Source: CAIUSP01 sp964594365 (GTDB lineage Bacteria; Actinomycetota; Thermoleophilia; Solirubrobacterales; 70-9). From it: a DNA stretch of 64,000 bases. Positions 49,966-58,184 of the stretch are shown piece after piece. Each line of letters begins with the position of its first letter. Within the stretch, counting starts at the first letter, position 1. A program made the translations under genes and the position numbers. Below the pieces are notes generated by a model. The model was not told where the DNA came from. It saw only the letters and a program-made list of their open reading frames with translations, and did not search any database. The stretch lies in the NCBI GenBank assembly GCA_964594365.1, contig CAZQMB010000005.1:22969-86968 (forward strand), read 5' to 3'.

Positions 49966-51981
49966 CTAGGTACCGAGGAGCTTTCGCAGTGCGGCCTCGT
50001 CGAGGACCGCTACCTCGAAACCCTCCGCCTTGGCCAGCTTCGAGCCGGGGTTCTCCCCGGCGACGACGAAGTCGGTCTTCCTCGAGACCGAACCTGTCAC
50101 CTTGCCGCCAGCGAGCCTGATCATCTTCGTGGCCTCCTCGCGTGAGAGTTCAGGGAGGGTCCCCGTGAGCACCACGGTCTTGCCGGCCAGCGGTCCTTCG
50201 GTGGAACGACGCTCGGAGGGATCGAGCTCGAATCTGAGACCTGCACGTCCGAGGCGGTCGACCAACTCGATCGCTCGATCCTCGGCCAGCTCCTCCACGA
50301 CCTGTTCGGCGAGGATCGGTCCTATCCCGTCTGCTTCCTGCACCTCCTCTGGCTGGGCGGCCTGCAGAGCCGAGATCGATCCGAAGTGTTCAGCCAGCGA
50401 CTGAGCGTTGACCTCTCCGACCCCGCGGATACCGAGGGCGTAGAGGACCTTGCCGAAGGGTTGGCGGCGAGACGCGTCGATCTCGCTGATCAATACCTCC
50501 GCTGACTTCTCGGCGAATCCTTCTATCTCGGCGATCTGCGTCGCCTCGAGTGCGTAGAGATCCGCGGCATCGGTGATCAAACCCTGGTCGAGGAAACGCT
50601 CGAGGTTCTTCTCGCCGAGGCCGTCGATCTCCATCGCCTGACGGAAATGCTTCAGGTGCTGGAAGACCTGCCCGGGGCATCCGCTCGAGTTGGGACAGAT
50701 CGTGAATACGGCGTCATCCGGTTTGACGGTCGCGGTTCCGCAGGCGGGGCATTTCGATGGAGGTTTGGGCTTGCGTGCTCCCTTCCTGCGCTTGCCGGGG
50801 ACATGGGAGACGACCTGTGGGATCACGTCACCGGCTCTCAACACCACCACCTCATCACCATTTCGCACATCTTTGCGCTCTAGATCCTCCTCGTTGTGGA
50901 GGGTCGCCGTACTCACCGTCACCCCACCCACATGCACCGGCTCGAGCATCGCGAAGGGAACCAGATGCCCTGTGCGACCGACGTTCCAGACGACCTCCTT
51001 GAGGGTCGTCGTGGCGGTCGTCGGAGCGAATTTCCAGGCGATCGCCCAACGAGGCTCCCGCCCTGCCACCCCCAACTCACGCTGAAGGGAGCGATCGTCG
51101 ACCTTGATCACGACTCCATCGATCTCGAAGTCGAGCTCATCCCGTTGCTGGGCCCACCAATCGCAGCGAGCGGCAACCTCGTCGATCCCCTCGTGCGTCT
51201 CTACATCCGGATTCACTCGAAATCCCTTCTCTGCGAGCCAGGCCAACGACTCGCTGTGGCTGTCGAACTCGGCCCCCTCCAGACGGCCCACGCCGTAGGT
51301 CCACATCGACAGCGGGCGCGAGGCGGCCACCGCGGGGTCGAGTTGGCGGATCGATCCTGCCGCTGCATTACGAGGGTTGGCGAACACGGCCTCGCCCTGC
51401 TCGGACCGGGACTCGTTCAGGCGACCGAAGTCGGCCAACGGGAGGTAGATCTCGCCACGAACCTCGATCAGCGGGGGAGCGTCCTGGAAGGAGAGGGGAA
51501 TGGCCTTGATCGTCTTCAGGTTCTGGGTCACATCCTCGCCAATTCGACCGTCCCCCCGAGTAGCCCCGTGGGTGAGCACACCGTCCTCGTAGGTGAGGGA
51601 GATCGCCAGCCCATCGATCTTGGGCTCGGTCACGTACCTGATGGTCGCCGCTGCCAGATCGAGCCGTTCGAGGCCTCTGGCGACACGATCGGCCCAGGAC
51701 CGTAGCTCTTCCTCGTTCCGCGCATTCGCGAGCGACAGCATCGGCTCGGCATGCTCGATCTGTCCGAACTTCTCCAGCGGAACGCCGCCGACCCGCTGAG
51801 TGGGTGAGTCCGGGGTCAACAGGTCGGAGTCGGCCTCCTCGAGTTCACGCAGTTCGCGGAACAGCGCGTCGTACTCGGCGTCCGTGATCTCGGGCTGATC
51901 GAGGACGTAATACCGATGGTCGTGATGGTTGATCAGCTCCCGAAGCTCAGCGGCACGCTTGACCGCGGCCTTCGGGGCCAT
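49966..51981 (-). CDS. ligA: NAD-dependent DNA ligase LigA
   Basis: Seals nicks in DNA using NAD+ in replication and repair. The 671 residues follow the family order: Ia domain (YYVLDQPEITDAEYD), adenylation domain with the nucleophilic lysine in TEPKIDGLAIS, OB fold, a four-cysteine zinc finger (CPACG...CPNSSGC), helix-hairpin-helix repeats (GIRGVGEVNAQSLAEHFG), and a C-terminal BRCT domain (KTVVLTGTLPELSREEA). The ATG at 51981 overlaps the surE stop by one base. The frame extends upstream through surE, but that part is not ligase. Confidence 0.98.
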   Translation of the reverse strand: MAPKAAVKRAAELRELINHHDHRYYVLDQPEITDAEYDALFRELRELEEADSDLLTPDSPTQRVGGVPLEKFGQIEHAEPMLSLANARNEEELRSWADRVARGLERLDLAAATIRYVTEPKIDGLAISLTYEDGVLTHGATRGDGRIGEDVTQNLKTIKAIPLSFQDAPPLIEVRGEIYLPLADFGRLNESRSEQGEAVFANPRNAAAGSIRQLDPAVAASRPLSMWTYGVGRLEGAEFDSHSESLAWLAEKGFRVNPDVETHEGIDEVAARCDWWAQQRDELDFEIDGVVIKVDDRSLQRELGVAGREPRWAIAWKFAPTTATTTLKEVVWNVGRTGHLVPFAMLEPVHVGGVTVSTATLHNEEDLERKDVRNGDEVVVLRAGDVIPQVVSHVPGKRRKGARKPKPPSKCPACGTATVKPDDAVFTICPNSSGCPGQVFQHLKHFRQAMEIDGLGEKNLERFLDQGLITDAADLYALEATQIAEIEGFAEKSAEVLISEIDASRRQPFGKVLYALGIRGVGEVNAQSLAEHFGSISALQAAQPEEVQEADGIGPILAEQVVEELAEDRAIELVDRLGRAGLRFELDPSERRSTEGPLAGKTVVLTGTLPELSREEATKMIRLAGGKVTGSVSRKTDFVVAGENPGSKLAKAEGFEVAVLDEAALRKLLGT

Positions 51982-52778
51982 CAGCCCAGTCCTTCCAACA
52001 GTCCTCCGAGGTTCCAGCTCTCGAGCGCGTCGAAACCGGCACGGTCGGTCAAGTCGAAGTGGAGCGGGGTGACGGAGATGAGGCCCTCGTGCACGGCGTT
52101 GAGATCCGACCCTTGGTCGTCCTCGAATGAGGCGTCGTAACCGTAGATCTCGTACTGCCGGCGGTCGCCTTCCTCGCCCACCTGCTTGAGCTCGTCCTTG
52201 TAGATGCGCTTCCCCAGATGAGTGACGGCGACCCCTCGGGGTGGAACGGCAGGGCAGTTGATGTTGAGCAGGGTCTCCCTGGGTAGACCGTCGGAGATCA
52301 CCTTTTCGACTACCTCGGCGGTGAACTCGGCCGAGACCCGGAAGTCGAAGTCTCCCGAGCGATAGCCCATCTCCCCCGCCTTCCACTGTTGGGATACGGC
52401 GATGGCCGGTATGTCGTAGACCACCCCCTCGAGGGCGGCAGCGACGGTGCCGGAGTAGGTGACATCGTCGCCCAGGTTAGAACCGTGATTGATCCCCGAG
52501 ACGATCAGGTCGGGAGGATCGCCGAGCAGTCCGAGCAACGAGAAGCGGACGCAGTCGACCGGGGTTCCATCGGTTGCGTAGCCCACGAAGCCGTCCTCGT
52601 GTTCGATCCGCTGAACCCAGAGAGGGACGCGGGTCGTGATGCTCCTCGCGGTGGCGCTGCGGTTCGAATCAGGCGCGATCAGATCGACCTCGAGTCCTCC
52701 GACGCCTTGGAGAGCACGACGCATCGCCTGGATTCCGCTTGCGGAGATTCCATCGTCGTTGGTGAGGAGGACCTTCAT
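51981..52778 (-). CDS. surE: 5'/3'-nucleotidase SurE
   Basis: Metal-dependent nucleoside monophosphatase of 265 residues. VLLTNDDGISASG has the metal aspartates, APDSNRSATARSIT the phosphate loop, VSGINHGSNLGDDVTYSGTVAAALEG the conserved core and LLNINCPAVP the C-terminal signature. It is coupled to ligA by a one-base overlap. TAGAAT on the minus strand (52788-52793) lies 9 nt before the ATG. Confidence 0.96.
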   Translation of the reverse strand: MKVLLTNDDGISASGIQAMRRALQGVGGLEVDLIAPDSNRSATARSITTRVPLWVQRIEHEDGFVGYATDGTPVDCVRFSLLGLLGDPPDLIVSGINHGSNLGDDVTYSGTVAAALEGVVYDIPAIAVSQQWKAGEMGYRSGDFDFRVSAEFTAEVVEKVISDGLPRETLLNINCPAVPPRGVAVTHLGKRIYKDELKQVGEEGDRRQYEIYGYDASFEDDQGSDLNAVHEGLISVTPLHFDLTDRAGFDALESWNLGGLLEGLG

Positions 52779-52787
52779 CGGTGACTG

Positions 52788-52793
52788 ATTCTA
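52788..52793 (-). promoter_or_regulatory. -10 element (TAGAAT) for surE-ligA
   Basis: Minus-strand TAGAAT, 9 nt upstream of the surE ATG, so the leader would be at most 2-3 nt. Confidence 0.5.
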
Positions 52794-52881
52794 GGGTTGC
52801 GCCGGTCAATCTCAGGCCGAGCCTCGGAATTGCTCTCCCACCACTCGCCCGCATTCCGACCTAAAAAGTAGGGATTGGATA

Positions 52882-52900
52882 TCCTAGTCGCAGACTAGGA
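52882..52900. promoter_or_regulatory. Palindromic operator overlapping the iron-importer promoter
   Basis: A 19-bp perfect inverted repeat, TCCTAGTC-GCA-GACTAGGA. Its left arm overlaps the -10 TATCCT (52880-52885) and its right arm holds AGGA, the likely ribosome site of the first mini-ORF. A repressor bound here would block transcription. It does not match the IdeR/DtxR iron box, so the regulator is unknown. Confidence 0.6.
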
Positions 52901-52909
52901 ATAAGCCCG

Positions 52910-52945
52910 ATGACCAAAACGAGCAGAGGAATCGAACTCAGATGA
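52910..52945 (+). CDS. Leader mini-ORF 1 of the iron importer (11 codons)
   Basis: ATG at 52910 encodes MTKTSRGIELR and stops with TGA at 52943-52945. AGGA lies 9 nt upstream. The stop overlaps the next start (ATGA). Too short for a function of its own; it may control translation of the operon. Confidence 0.4.
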   Translation: MTKTSRGIELR

Positions 52946-52983
52946 GCGAACGACACACGAACGAGACCCGGGTGGGCAAGTGA
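52942..52983 (+). CDS. Leader mini-ORF 2 of the iron importer (13 codons)
   Basis: ATG at 52942 encodes MSERHTNETRVGK; its TGA at 52981-52983 overlaps the GTG of the binding-protein gene (GTGA). It lies in a different frame from that gene, so it is not an N-terminal extension. Confidence 0.4.
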   Translation: MSERHTNETRVGK

Positions 52984-53996
52984 GCGGCGATCGGCCCCAG
53001 ACGCTGAGGTCACTGGGAGCGATTTCCCTGCTGGTGATGGCCGTGTTCTCCGTCGGCTGCGGATCCCAGCCCAATGACGGCATGGTGACCGTCTACTCCG
53101 GTCGCGAGGAGGAGTACATCGCGCCTCTGATGGAGCGATACGAGAAAGAGACCGGTGTCGAGGTAGAGATCAAATACGGTGACAGCGCGGAACTCGCTGC
53201 CACCATCGTCGAAGAGGGTGAGAACACACCAGCTGAGGTCTTCTGGGCGCAGGACGCAGGTGCGCTCGGTGCCGTCGACGATTCCGGACTGTTCGAGACC
53301 CTCTCTTCCGACACGCTCTCACGAGTACCCGCACGATTCAGAGCGGGTGACGGAAACTGGGTCGGCACCTCGGGACGTGCCCGCGTGGTGGGCTACGACA
53401 GCCGTGAACTCGAGGAATCGGATCTCCCCGAATCGATTCTCGGCTTCACCGACCCCGAGTGGAAGGGGCGGATCGGCTGGGCGCCGACCAATGGCTCCTT
53501 CCAGGCCTTCGTGACCGCCCTCAGGCTCGTGGAGGGTGAGGAGACCGCCAAGAAGTGGCTCGAAGGCATAGTCGCCAACGACCCCCAGTCTTTCGATGAC
53601 AACGAGGCGATCCGAGACGCGATAGCAGCGGGAGAGATCGACGTTGGTTTCCTCAATCACTACTACATTGCGCAGGCCCAGGCAGAGGATCCGAACTATC
53701 CGGTTTCGTCCTACTTCCCGACAGACGGCGATGCAGGAGCGCTGATAAACGTTGCCGGAGCAGGAGAGCTCGTTGGCGGTGACGAGGAGGCGGCGGCCTT
53801 CATCTCGTTCCTCCTCTCGAATGAGAGCCAGCGATACTTCGCCCGCGAGCTGAAGGAGTACCCACTCGTGCCGGGTATCGAGAGCGAGCCCGAGCTGGTT
53901 CCGCTTTCGAGTATCGAGCAGCCGGATATCGACCTCGCGGATCTCAAGGATCTGAACGGAACACTCGATCTGTTACGTGAGACAGGAGCGCTGTAG
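52980..53996 (+). CDS. Ferric iron ABC transporter substrate-binding lipoprotein (FutA/FbpA family)
   Basis: Binds Fe(III) outside the membrane and delivers it to the permease. The 338 residues start with a lipoprotein signal (LLVMAVFSVGC), with Cys near residue 24 as the lipidation site. MVTVYSGREEEYIAPLMERYEKETG (opening strand block), VFWAQDAGALG and the tyrosine pair in NHYYIAQAQAED, which binds iron in FutA/FbpA, are present. It is first of three importer genes. The GTG overlaps mini-ORF 2, so coupled translation is likely. Confidence 0.92.
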   Translation: MSGDRPQTLRSLGAISLLVMAVFSVGCGSQPNDGMVTVYSGREEEYIAPLMERYEKETGVEVEIKYGDSAELAATIVEEGENTPAEVFWAQDAGALGAVDDSGLFETLSSDTLSRVPARFRAGDGNWVGTSGRARVVGYDSRELEESDLPESILGFTDPEWKGRIGWAPTNGSFQAFVTALRLVEGEETAKKWLEGIVANDPQSFDDNEAIRDAIAAGEIDVGFLNHYYIAQAQAEDPNYPVSSYFPTDGDAGALINVAGAGELVGGDEEAAAFISFLLSNESQRYFARELKEYPLVPGIESEPELVPLSSIEQPDIDLADLKDLNGTLDLLRETGAL

Positions 53997-54055
53997 CTAC
54001 GGATTCATCACTGGAACAGAGAGTCGGTCCGGCCATACGCCGCGTCGCCTCACAG

Positions 54056-55615
54056 GTGTCGACTCGAAGGGCACCGATCGCCCTGATCATCATCGGCGCC
54101 CTCTTGGCGCTTGCCATGGCTCTTCCGCTCGTCTACCTGTTGATCACGGTCTTCCAGTCACTGCCGGCGGCACTTGAGACGATCTGGAACGGGCGAACAG
54201 CCGAGTTGGTCGCCCGAAGCGTAGGGCTGACTGTCGCGGTCACGGCTACCGCTACCCTGATCGCCCTCCCTGTTGCCTGGCTGACCGGCAGGACCGATCT
54301 GCCCGGCCGCAGGATCTGGCTCGTCATCGCCCTGTTGCCGCTGGTGGTGCCGAGCTATATCGGTGCCTACGCTTTCATCTCGGCCTTCGGCCCCAGTGGG
54401 CTGCTTCAAGACATCCTCGCTGGACCCTTCGGCGTGGAGCGTCTCCCCTCGATCATCGGATTCCCCGGAGCGTGGATCGTGTTGTCACTGTTCACCTACC
54501 CGCTCGTACTGCTTCCCGTGAGGACCGCAATGTCACGTCTGGATCCTCAGCTCGAGGACGCCGCATCGGTGATGGGCAGATCACCGTTCAAGGTCTTCAC
54601 CAGCGCGGTCCTGCCCCAGCTGGCGCCGGCTATCGCTGCGGGCGCAGTGCTGGTGGCTCTCTACACCCTGCACGACTTCGGAGCGGTCTCGATCATGAGG
54701 TTCGACTCCTTCACGCGTGAGATCTACCTCAATTACCGAGCGAGCTTCGACCGCATCGGTGCCGCCTCGCTCTCCCTGCTGCTGGTGGCGATCATGATCG
54801 TGCTGGTTTGGGTGGAAGGCCGGACACGACTGAAGGCGCGTCACCGCTCGGGGCCGGGGGCAACGCGTGAGCCACGAATCTGGAGGCTCGGATCGTGGCG
54901 ATATCCAGCAATTGGTTTCCTCACCCTCGTCGCGACCTTCGCCTTGATCGTCCCCGTCGCGGTGCTCGTCTACTGGGCCACTCGGAGCTTTGCAGGGAGC
55001 ATCGAATGGAGCGAGATCCTCACCGCCGCCGGTCACTCGGTTCTCCTCTCCGGATCGGCGGCTCTCATCGCGGCAGCCTGCGCAGTCCCCATCGCAATAC
55101 TCACGATCAGATTCCCGAGTCAGTTCGCGCGGTGGACCGACCGGCTCTCACACACCGGCTATGCGCTTCCGGGGATCGTGGTTGCGCTGGCGCTGGTGTT
55201 CTTTGCGACCAGGGCGGTGGTGGGCCTCTATCAAACACTCCTGCTGCTGGTGTTCGCATTCGTGGTCTTGTTCATACCTCTCGCCATAGGAGTAGTGCGG
55301 ACGAGCGTCCAGCAGGTCTCCCCTCGGCTCGAAGAGGCCGCTCGAACAACCGGCCGCAGCCAGTTCTCGGCCTTGAGGACCGTCACCGCCCCCCTCATCG
55401 CCGGAGGAGTCGTCTCAGGGGTGGCACTCGTATTCCTCAGCGCGGTCAAGGAACTGCCTGCGACCTTGATCCTCGCTCCGATCGGATTCGAGACGCTTGC
55501 AACCGAGATCTGGAGTGCAACGAGCGTGGGCTTCTTCGAGCGTGGAGCGATTCCGTCGTTGATCCTGCTGGCTGTCTCGGCCCCATCCCTATACCTCATA
55601 CTTGGAAGAGAATGA
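54056..55615 (+). CDS. Ferric iron ABC transporter permease (FutB/FbpB, fused double permease)
   Basis: A 519-residue membrane protein with about twelve hydrophobic segments, made of two fused permease halves. Each half carries an EAA loop: EDAASVMGRSPFKVFTSAVLPQL and EEAARTTGRSQFSALRTVTAPLI, both touching the ATPase. The GTG at 54056 is the first in-frame start after the binding protein, 59 bases away. Its stop overlaps the ATPase start (ATGA). This double layout is typical of bacterial ferric importers. Confidence 0.93.
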   Translation: MSTRRAPIALIIIGALLALAMALPLVYLLITVFQSLPAALETIWNGRTAELVARSVGLTVAVTATATLIALPVAWLTGRTDLPGRRIWLVIALLPLVVPSYIGAYAFISAFGPSGLLQDILAGPFGVERLPSIIGFPGAWIVLSLFTYPLVLLPVRTAMSRLDPQLEDAASVMGRSPFKVFTSAVLPQLAPAIAAGAVLVALYTLHDFGAVSIMRFDSFTREIYLNYRASFDRIGAASLSLLLVAIMIVLVWVEGRTRLKARHRSGPGATREPRIWRLGSWRYPAIGFLTLVATFALIVPVAVLVYWATRSFAGSIEWSEILTAAGHSVLLSGSAALIAAACAVPIAILTIRFPSQFARWTDRLSHTGYALPGIVVALALVFFATRAVVGLYQTLLLLVFAFVVLFIPLAIGVVRTSVQQVSPRLEEAARTTGRSQFSALRTVTAPLIAGGVVSGVALVFLSAVKELPATLILAPIGFETLATEIWSATSVGFFERGAIPSLILLAVSAPSLYLILGRE

Positions 55616-56709
55616 ATCCCTCAGTCACACCACACACGAGCAGTCCGCTGCCTCCCCTGTTGGGTTCGGTAGATACCGAGGAGGGCATCCACTGCGAGGC
55701 GATCAGCAAGAGCTTCGGGTCCGAGCAGGCTGTATCCGGACTGACCCTCACCGCAACGCCGGGCGAGATCACGGCTCTCCTGGGGCCCAGTGGTTGCGGA
55801 AAGACCACGACGTTGAGGTTGATTGCGGGTCTCGAAACCCCGGATGAGGGTTCGATCCAGATAGAAGGTCGCACCGTTGCCGACGACCGTAAGTTCGTCG
55901 CACCGGAAAAGAGACGGGTCGGCATCGTCTTCCAGGACTACGCGCTGTTCCCTCACCTGGACGTACGCGGGAATATCGCCTACGCACTGCCTGAGGACGG
56001 ACAACGAGGAAGGCTCGACCGGCTACTCGGGTTGGTGGGTCTCACCTCGATCGCCGAGCGAATGCCGCATGAGTTGTCAGGGGGCCAGCAACAGCGAGTC
56101 GCGCTGGCCAGAGCACTCGCCTCCAACCCGCAAGCCATCCTGCTGGACGAACCCTTCTCCAGTCTCGACGCGAGCCTGCGGGAGCAGATGCGGAGCGAAG
56201 TCCGTCACATACTGAAGGAGGCTGGGGTAACGACCGTCTTCGTCACTCACGATCAGGAAGAGGCCATGAGCATCGCCGACCGAATAGCGGTGATGCGAGA
56301 TGGACGGGTCGTGCAATCCGGGCCGCCCGAAGAGGTCTACGGGAGTCCCGTCGACCGCTGGACAGCGGAATTCCTCGGCGAAGCAGATGTATTGCCCGGA
56401 ATCGCGCTCGGTGACGAGGTCGAATGCGAATTGGGTCCGATCAACGCAGCCACCTCCTTCTGCGGCCCGGCTCAGGTAGTGATCAGGCCGGAATCCATCG
56501 ACCTGTCGCCGCTCGAGAATGTCTGCACGGGCTTCAAGGAGGCCACGGTGCTCGACCGGACCTTCTTCGGACACGATCAGTTGGTCGAAGTCGAACTCGA
56601 CTCCGGGCTTCGACTTCGCAGTCGCCGCCTCGGCTTCCCGGTCTGGAACCGAGGAGACCGAGTGGGCGTGCGGGTAGATGGACCGGTAACGGTTCTACCC
56701 GCTGAGTAA
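55612..56709 (+). CDS. Ferric iron ABC transporter ATP-binding protein (FutC/FbpC)
   Basis: Drives iron import. The 365 residues show Walker A LGPSGCGKTT, Q-loop VFQDYALFPH, signature LSGGQQQRVALARAL, Walker B ILLDEPFSSLD and the FVTHDQEEA H-loop. The C-terminal 120 residues form a regulatory TOBE-like domain (VVIRPESIDL), as in FbpC where it senses iron. ATGA overlap with the permease gene. Ends 29 bases from the convergent truA. Confidence 0.95.
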   Translation: MNPSVTPHTSSPLPPLLGSVDTEEGIHCEAISKSFGSEQAVSGLTLTATPGEITALLGPSGCGKTTTLRLIAGLETPDEGSIQIEGRTVADDRKFVAPEKRRVGIVFQDYALFPHLDVRGNIAYALPEDGQRGRLDRLLGLVGLTSIAERMPHELSGGQQQRVALARALASNPQAILLDEPFSSLDASLREQMRSEVRHILKEAGVTTVFVTHDQEEAMSIADRIAVMRDGRVVQSGPPEEVYGSPVDRWTAEFLGEADVLPGIALGDEVECELGPINAATSFCGPAQVVIRPESIDLSPLENVCTGFKEATVLDRTFFGHDQLVEVELDSGLRLRSRRLGFPVWNRGDRVGVRVDGPVTVLPAE

Positions 56710-56738
56710 CAGCAACCCCGTCAGCTGCACCGAGTTGC

Positions 56739-57518
56739 TTACGCCTCGTCAGAGCGATAGCTGACCGAGGCCAGGTGCAGTCCGTGGGCCGGGGCGGTCT
56801 CTCCGGCCTGATCGCGAGGAGCGCCTCGGAGGAGCGCCTCGAACTCAGCCTGACTCCGGCGTCTACAGCCGACCTCCAACAACGTTCCGACCAACACCCG
56901 GACCATGCTTCGCATGAACGAGTCGGCCTCGATCCACAGTTCATGAACCTCACCAGGCCCTTGGCCGGGACCGCGATTCTGGGCGACGACCCATTCACAC
57001 CGCGACACCACGCGCTCGAACCGGACGTGATCGGTCTGGGTCGGGGTGAAGGCCGTGAAGTCGTGCTGACCCAGCAGCGACTCGGCGGCTCGACCGAGCA
57101 GGGCGAGGTCGAACTCGTACGGCCAGTGGAGGGCGTAGCGGAGTTCGAGCGGGCTCGGAGCGGCCGAGACCAGCACGCGGTAGCAGTAGGTCCTCGAGAC
57201 CGCGTCGCGACGGGCATCGAACCCGGGCTCCACCACAACAGCCCGATGTACGGTGAGATCTCGGGGGGTCGTGCCGTTGATCGCGTGCAGCAGATCTTCG
57301 GGTCCACTCCCCTCGGTCGAGAAACTGGCCACCTGATTCCAGGCATGTACTCCCGCATCGGTCCTGCCTGCGACCGTGAGCTGCGGCGCGTCCGGGAAGA
57401 GCTTGTCGAGAGATCTGGTCAACTCGCCCTGGACCGTCCTCTCACCGGGCTGCGCCGCCCAGCCCGAGAACTCCGTTCCGTCATACGAATGGTCCAGTCG
57501 AAAGGTCGTCAGGGTCAT
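56739..57518 (-). CDS. truA: tRNA pseudouridine synthase TruA
   Basis: Makes pseudouridine at positions 38-40 of tRNA anticodon arms. The 259 residues show LDHSYDGTEFSGWAAQPG, the catalytic aspartate in TVAGRTDAGVHAWNQ, SRTYCYRV and DSFMRSMVRVLVGTLLEVG, all conserved. The ATG at 57518 is the family start; the longer frame to 57548 is rejected. As in many actinobacteria it sits after rplQ at the end of the ribosomal block, but a plus-strand gene (57536-57790) separates the two. Confidence 0.96.
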   Translation of the reverse strand: MTLTTFRLDHSYDGTEFSGWAAQPGERTVQGELTRSLDKLFPDAPQLTVAGRTDAGVHAWNQVASFSTEGSGPEDLLHAINGTTPRDLTVHRAVVVEPGFDARRDAVSRTYCYRVLVSAAPSPLELRYALHWPYEFDLALLGRAAESLLGQHDFTAFTPTQTDHVRFERVVSRCEWVVAQNRGPGQGPGEVHELWIEADSFMRSMVRVLVGTLLEVGCRRRSQAEFEALLRGAPRDQAGETAPAHGLHLASVSYRSDEA

Positions 57519-57535
57519 CCGCAAGACTCCAGTCG

Positions 57536-57790
57536 ATGGCTCCCCCAAGCTACGACGACCCCGAATCCATCCAGCGCGAGGAGGCTCGTCAGGAGCTGAT
57601 CGGTCGGGGTGGGAAGGGTGGCCACGGTACCGAGGCCTATACGGTGATCGGCGTGGTCGTGGCTCTCGTGGCGGTCGCGATAGCGGTCGAGAGTATCGAC
57701 AGCTGGGCCCAGTGGGTCGTACTCGGCGCGATCTGCCTGACGGTGATCGGCTTCATGATTGCGCTGAGTCCGAATCGACGCGGTTACTGA
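57536..57790 (+). CDS. Small two-helix membrane protein of unknown function
   Basis: An 84-residue protein. The first 30 residues are charged (acidic and Arg-rich, with a Gly-rich GRGGKGGHG patch), followed by two hydrophobic helices: VIGVVVALVAVAIAV and WVVLGAICLTVIGFMIA, with only eight residues between. It resembles many small actinobacterial membrane proteins but no family is recognised. It lies divergent to truA (17 bases) and convergent with rplQ, splitting the usual rplQ-truA order. Confidence 0.65.
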   Translation: MAPPSYDDPESIQREEARQELIGRGGKGGHGTEAYTVIGVVVALVAVAIAVESIDSWAQWVVLGAICLTVIGFMIALSPNRRGY

Positions 57791-57801
57791 CCTGAGGCTG
57801 C

Positions 57802-58155
57802 TCAGACGAGCTCGAGGTAGACCATCTCGGCGGAGTCAGAGCGGCGTGCACCGAGCTTGACGATCCGCGTGTAGCCACCCGGACGTTCCTTGTAGCGGGG
57901 GGCGATCTCCTCGAAGAGCTTGTGAACTGCGAACTTGTCCTGATCGAGCTTGGAAAGAGCCTGCCTGCGGGCATGGAGATCGCCGCGCTTGGCGAGCGTG
58001 ATCAGCTTCTCGAACTCGGGCTTCAGGGCCTTGGCCTTCGGCTGCGTGGTCCTGATGCGCTCGTGCTGGATCAGCTGCTTGGACATGGTGCGGAGCAGCG
58101 CCTTGCGATGCGCTGAATCACGACTGAGCTTGTTCCTCTGCTTTGCGTGTCTCAT
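57802..58155 (-). CDS. rplQ: 50S ribosomal protein L17
   Basis: Component of the large ribosomal subunit, 117 residues. MRHAKQRNKLSRDSAHRKALLR is a hallmark opening (KLxRxxAHRxALLRN), ERIRTTQPKAKAL the rRNA-binding middle, and GGYTRIVKLGARRSDSAEM the end. It follows rpoA by 29 bases, the normal position at the end of the alpha operon. Confidence 0.98.
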   Translation of the reverse strand: MRHAKQRNKLSRDSAHRKALLRTMSKQLIQHERIRTTQPKAKALKPEFEKLITLAKRGDLHARRQALSKLDQDKFAVHKLFEEIAPRYKERPGGYTRIVKLGARRSDSAEMVYLELV

Positions 58156-58184
58156 GATCTGCTCCGGTCTCGAACCTTAGGGCC

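Noticed and set aside
51982..52386. N-terminal extension of ligA
   Set aside because: It overlaps surE out of frame; the ligase domain starts at the ATG at 51981, which is coupled to the surE stop.
52882..52900. IdeR/DtxR iron box upstream of the importer
   Set aside because: The palindrome TCCTAGTC-GCA-GACTAGGA does not fit the IdeR consensus of alternating TTAGG/CCTAA half sites; kept only as an unassigned operator.
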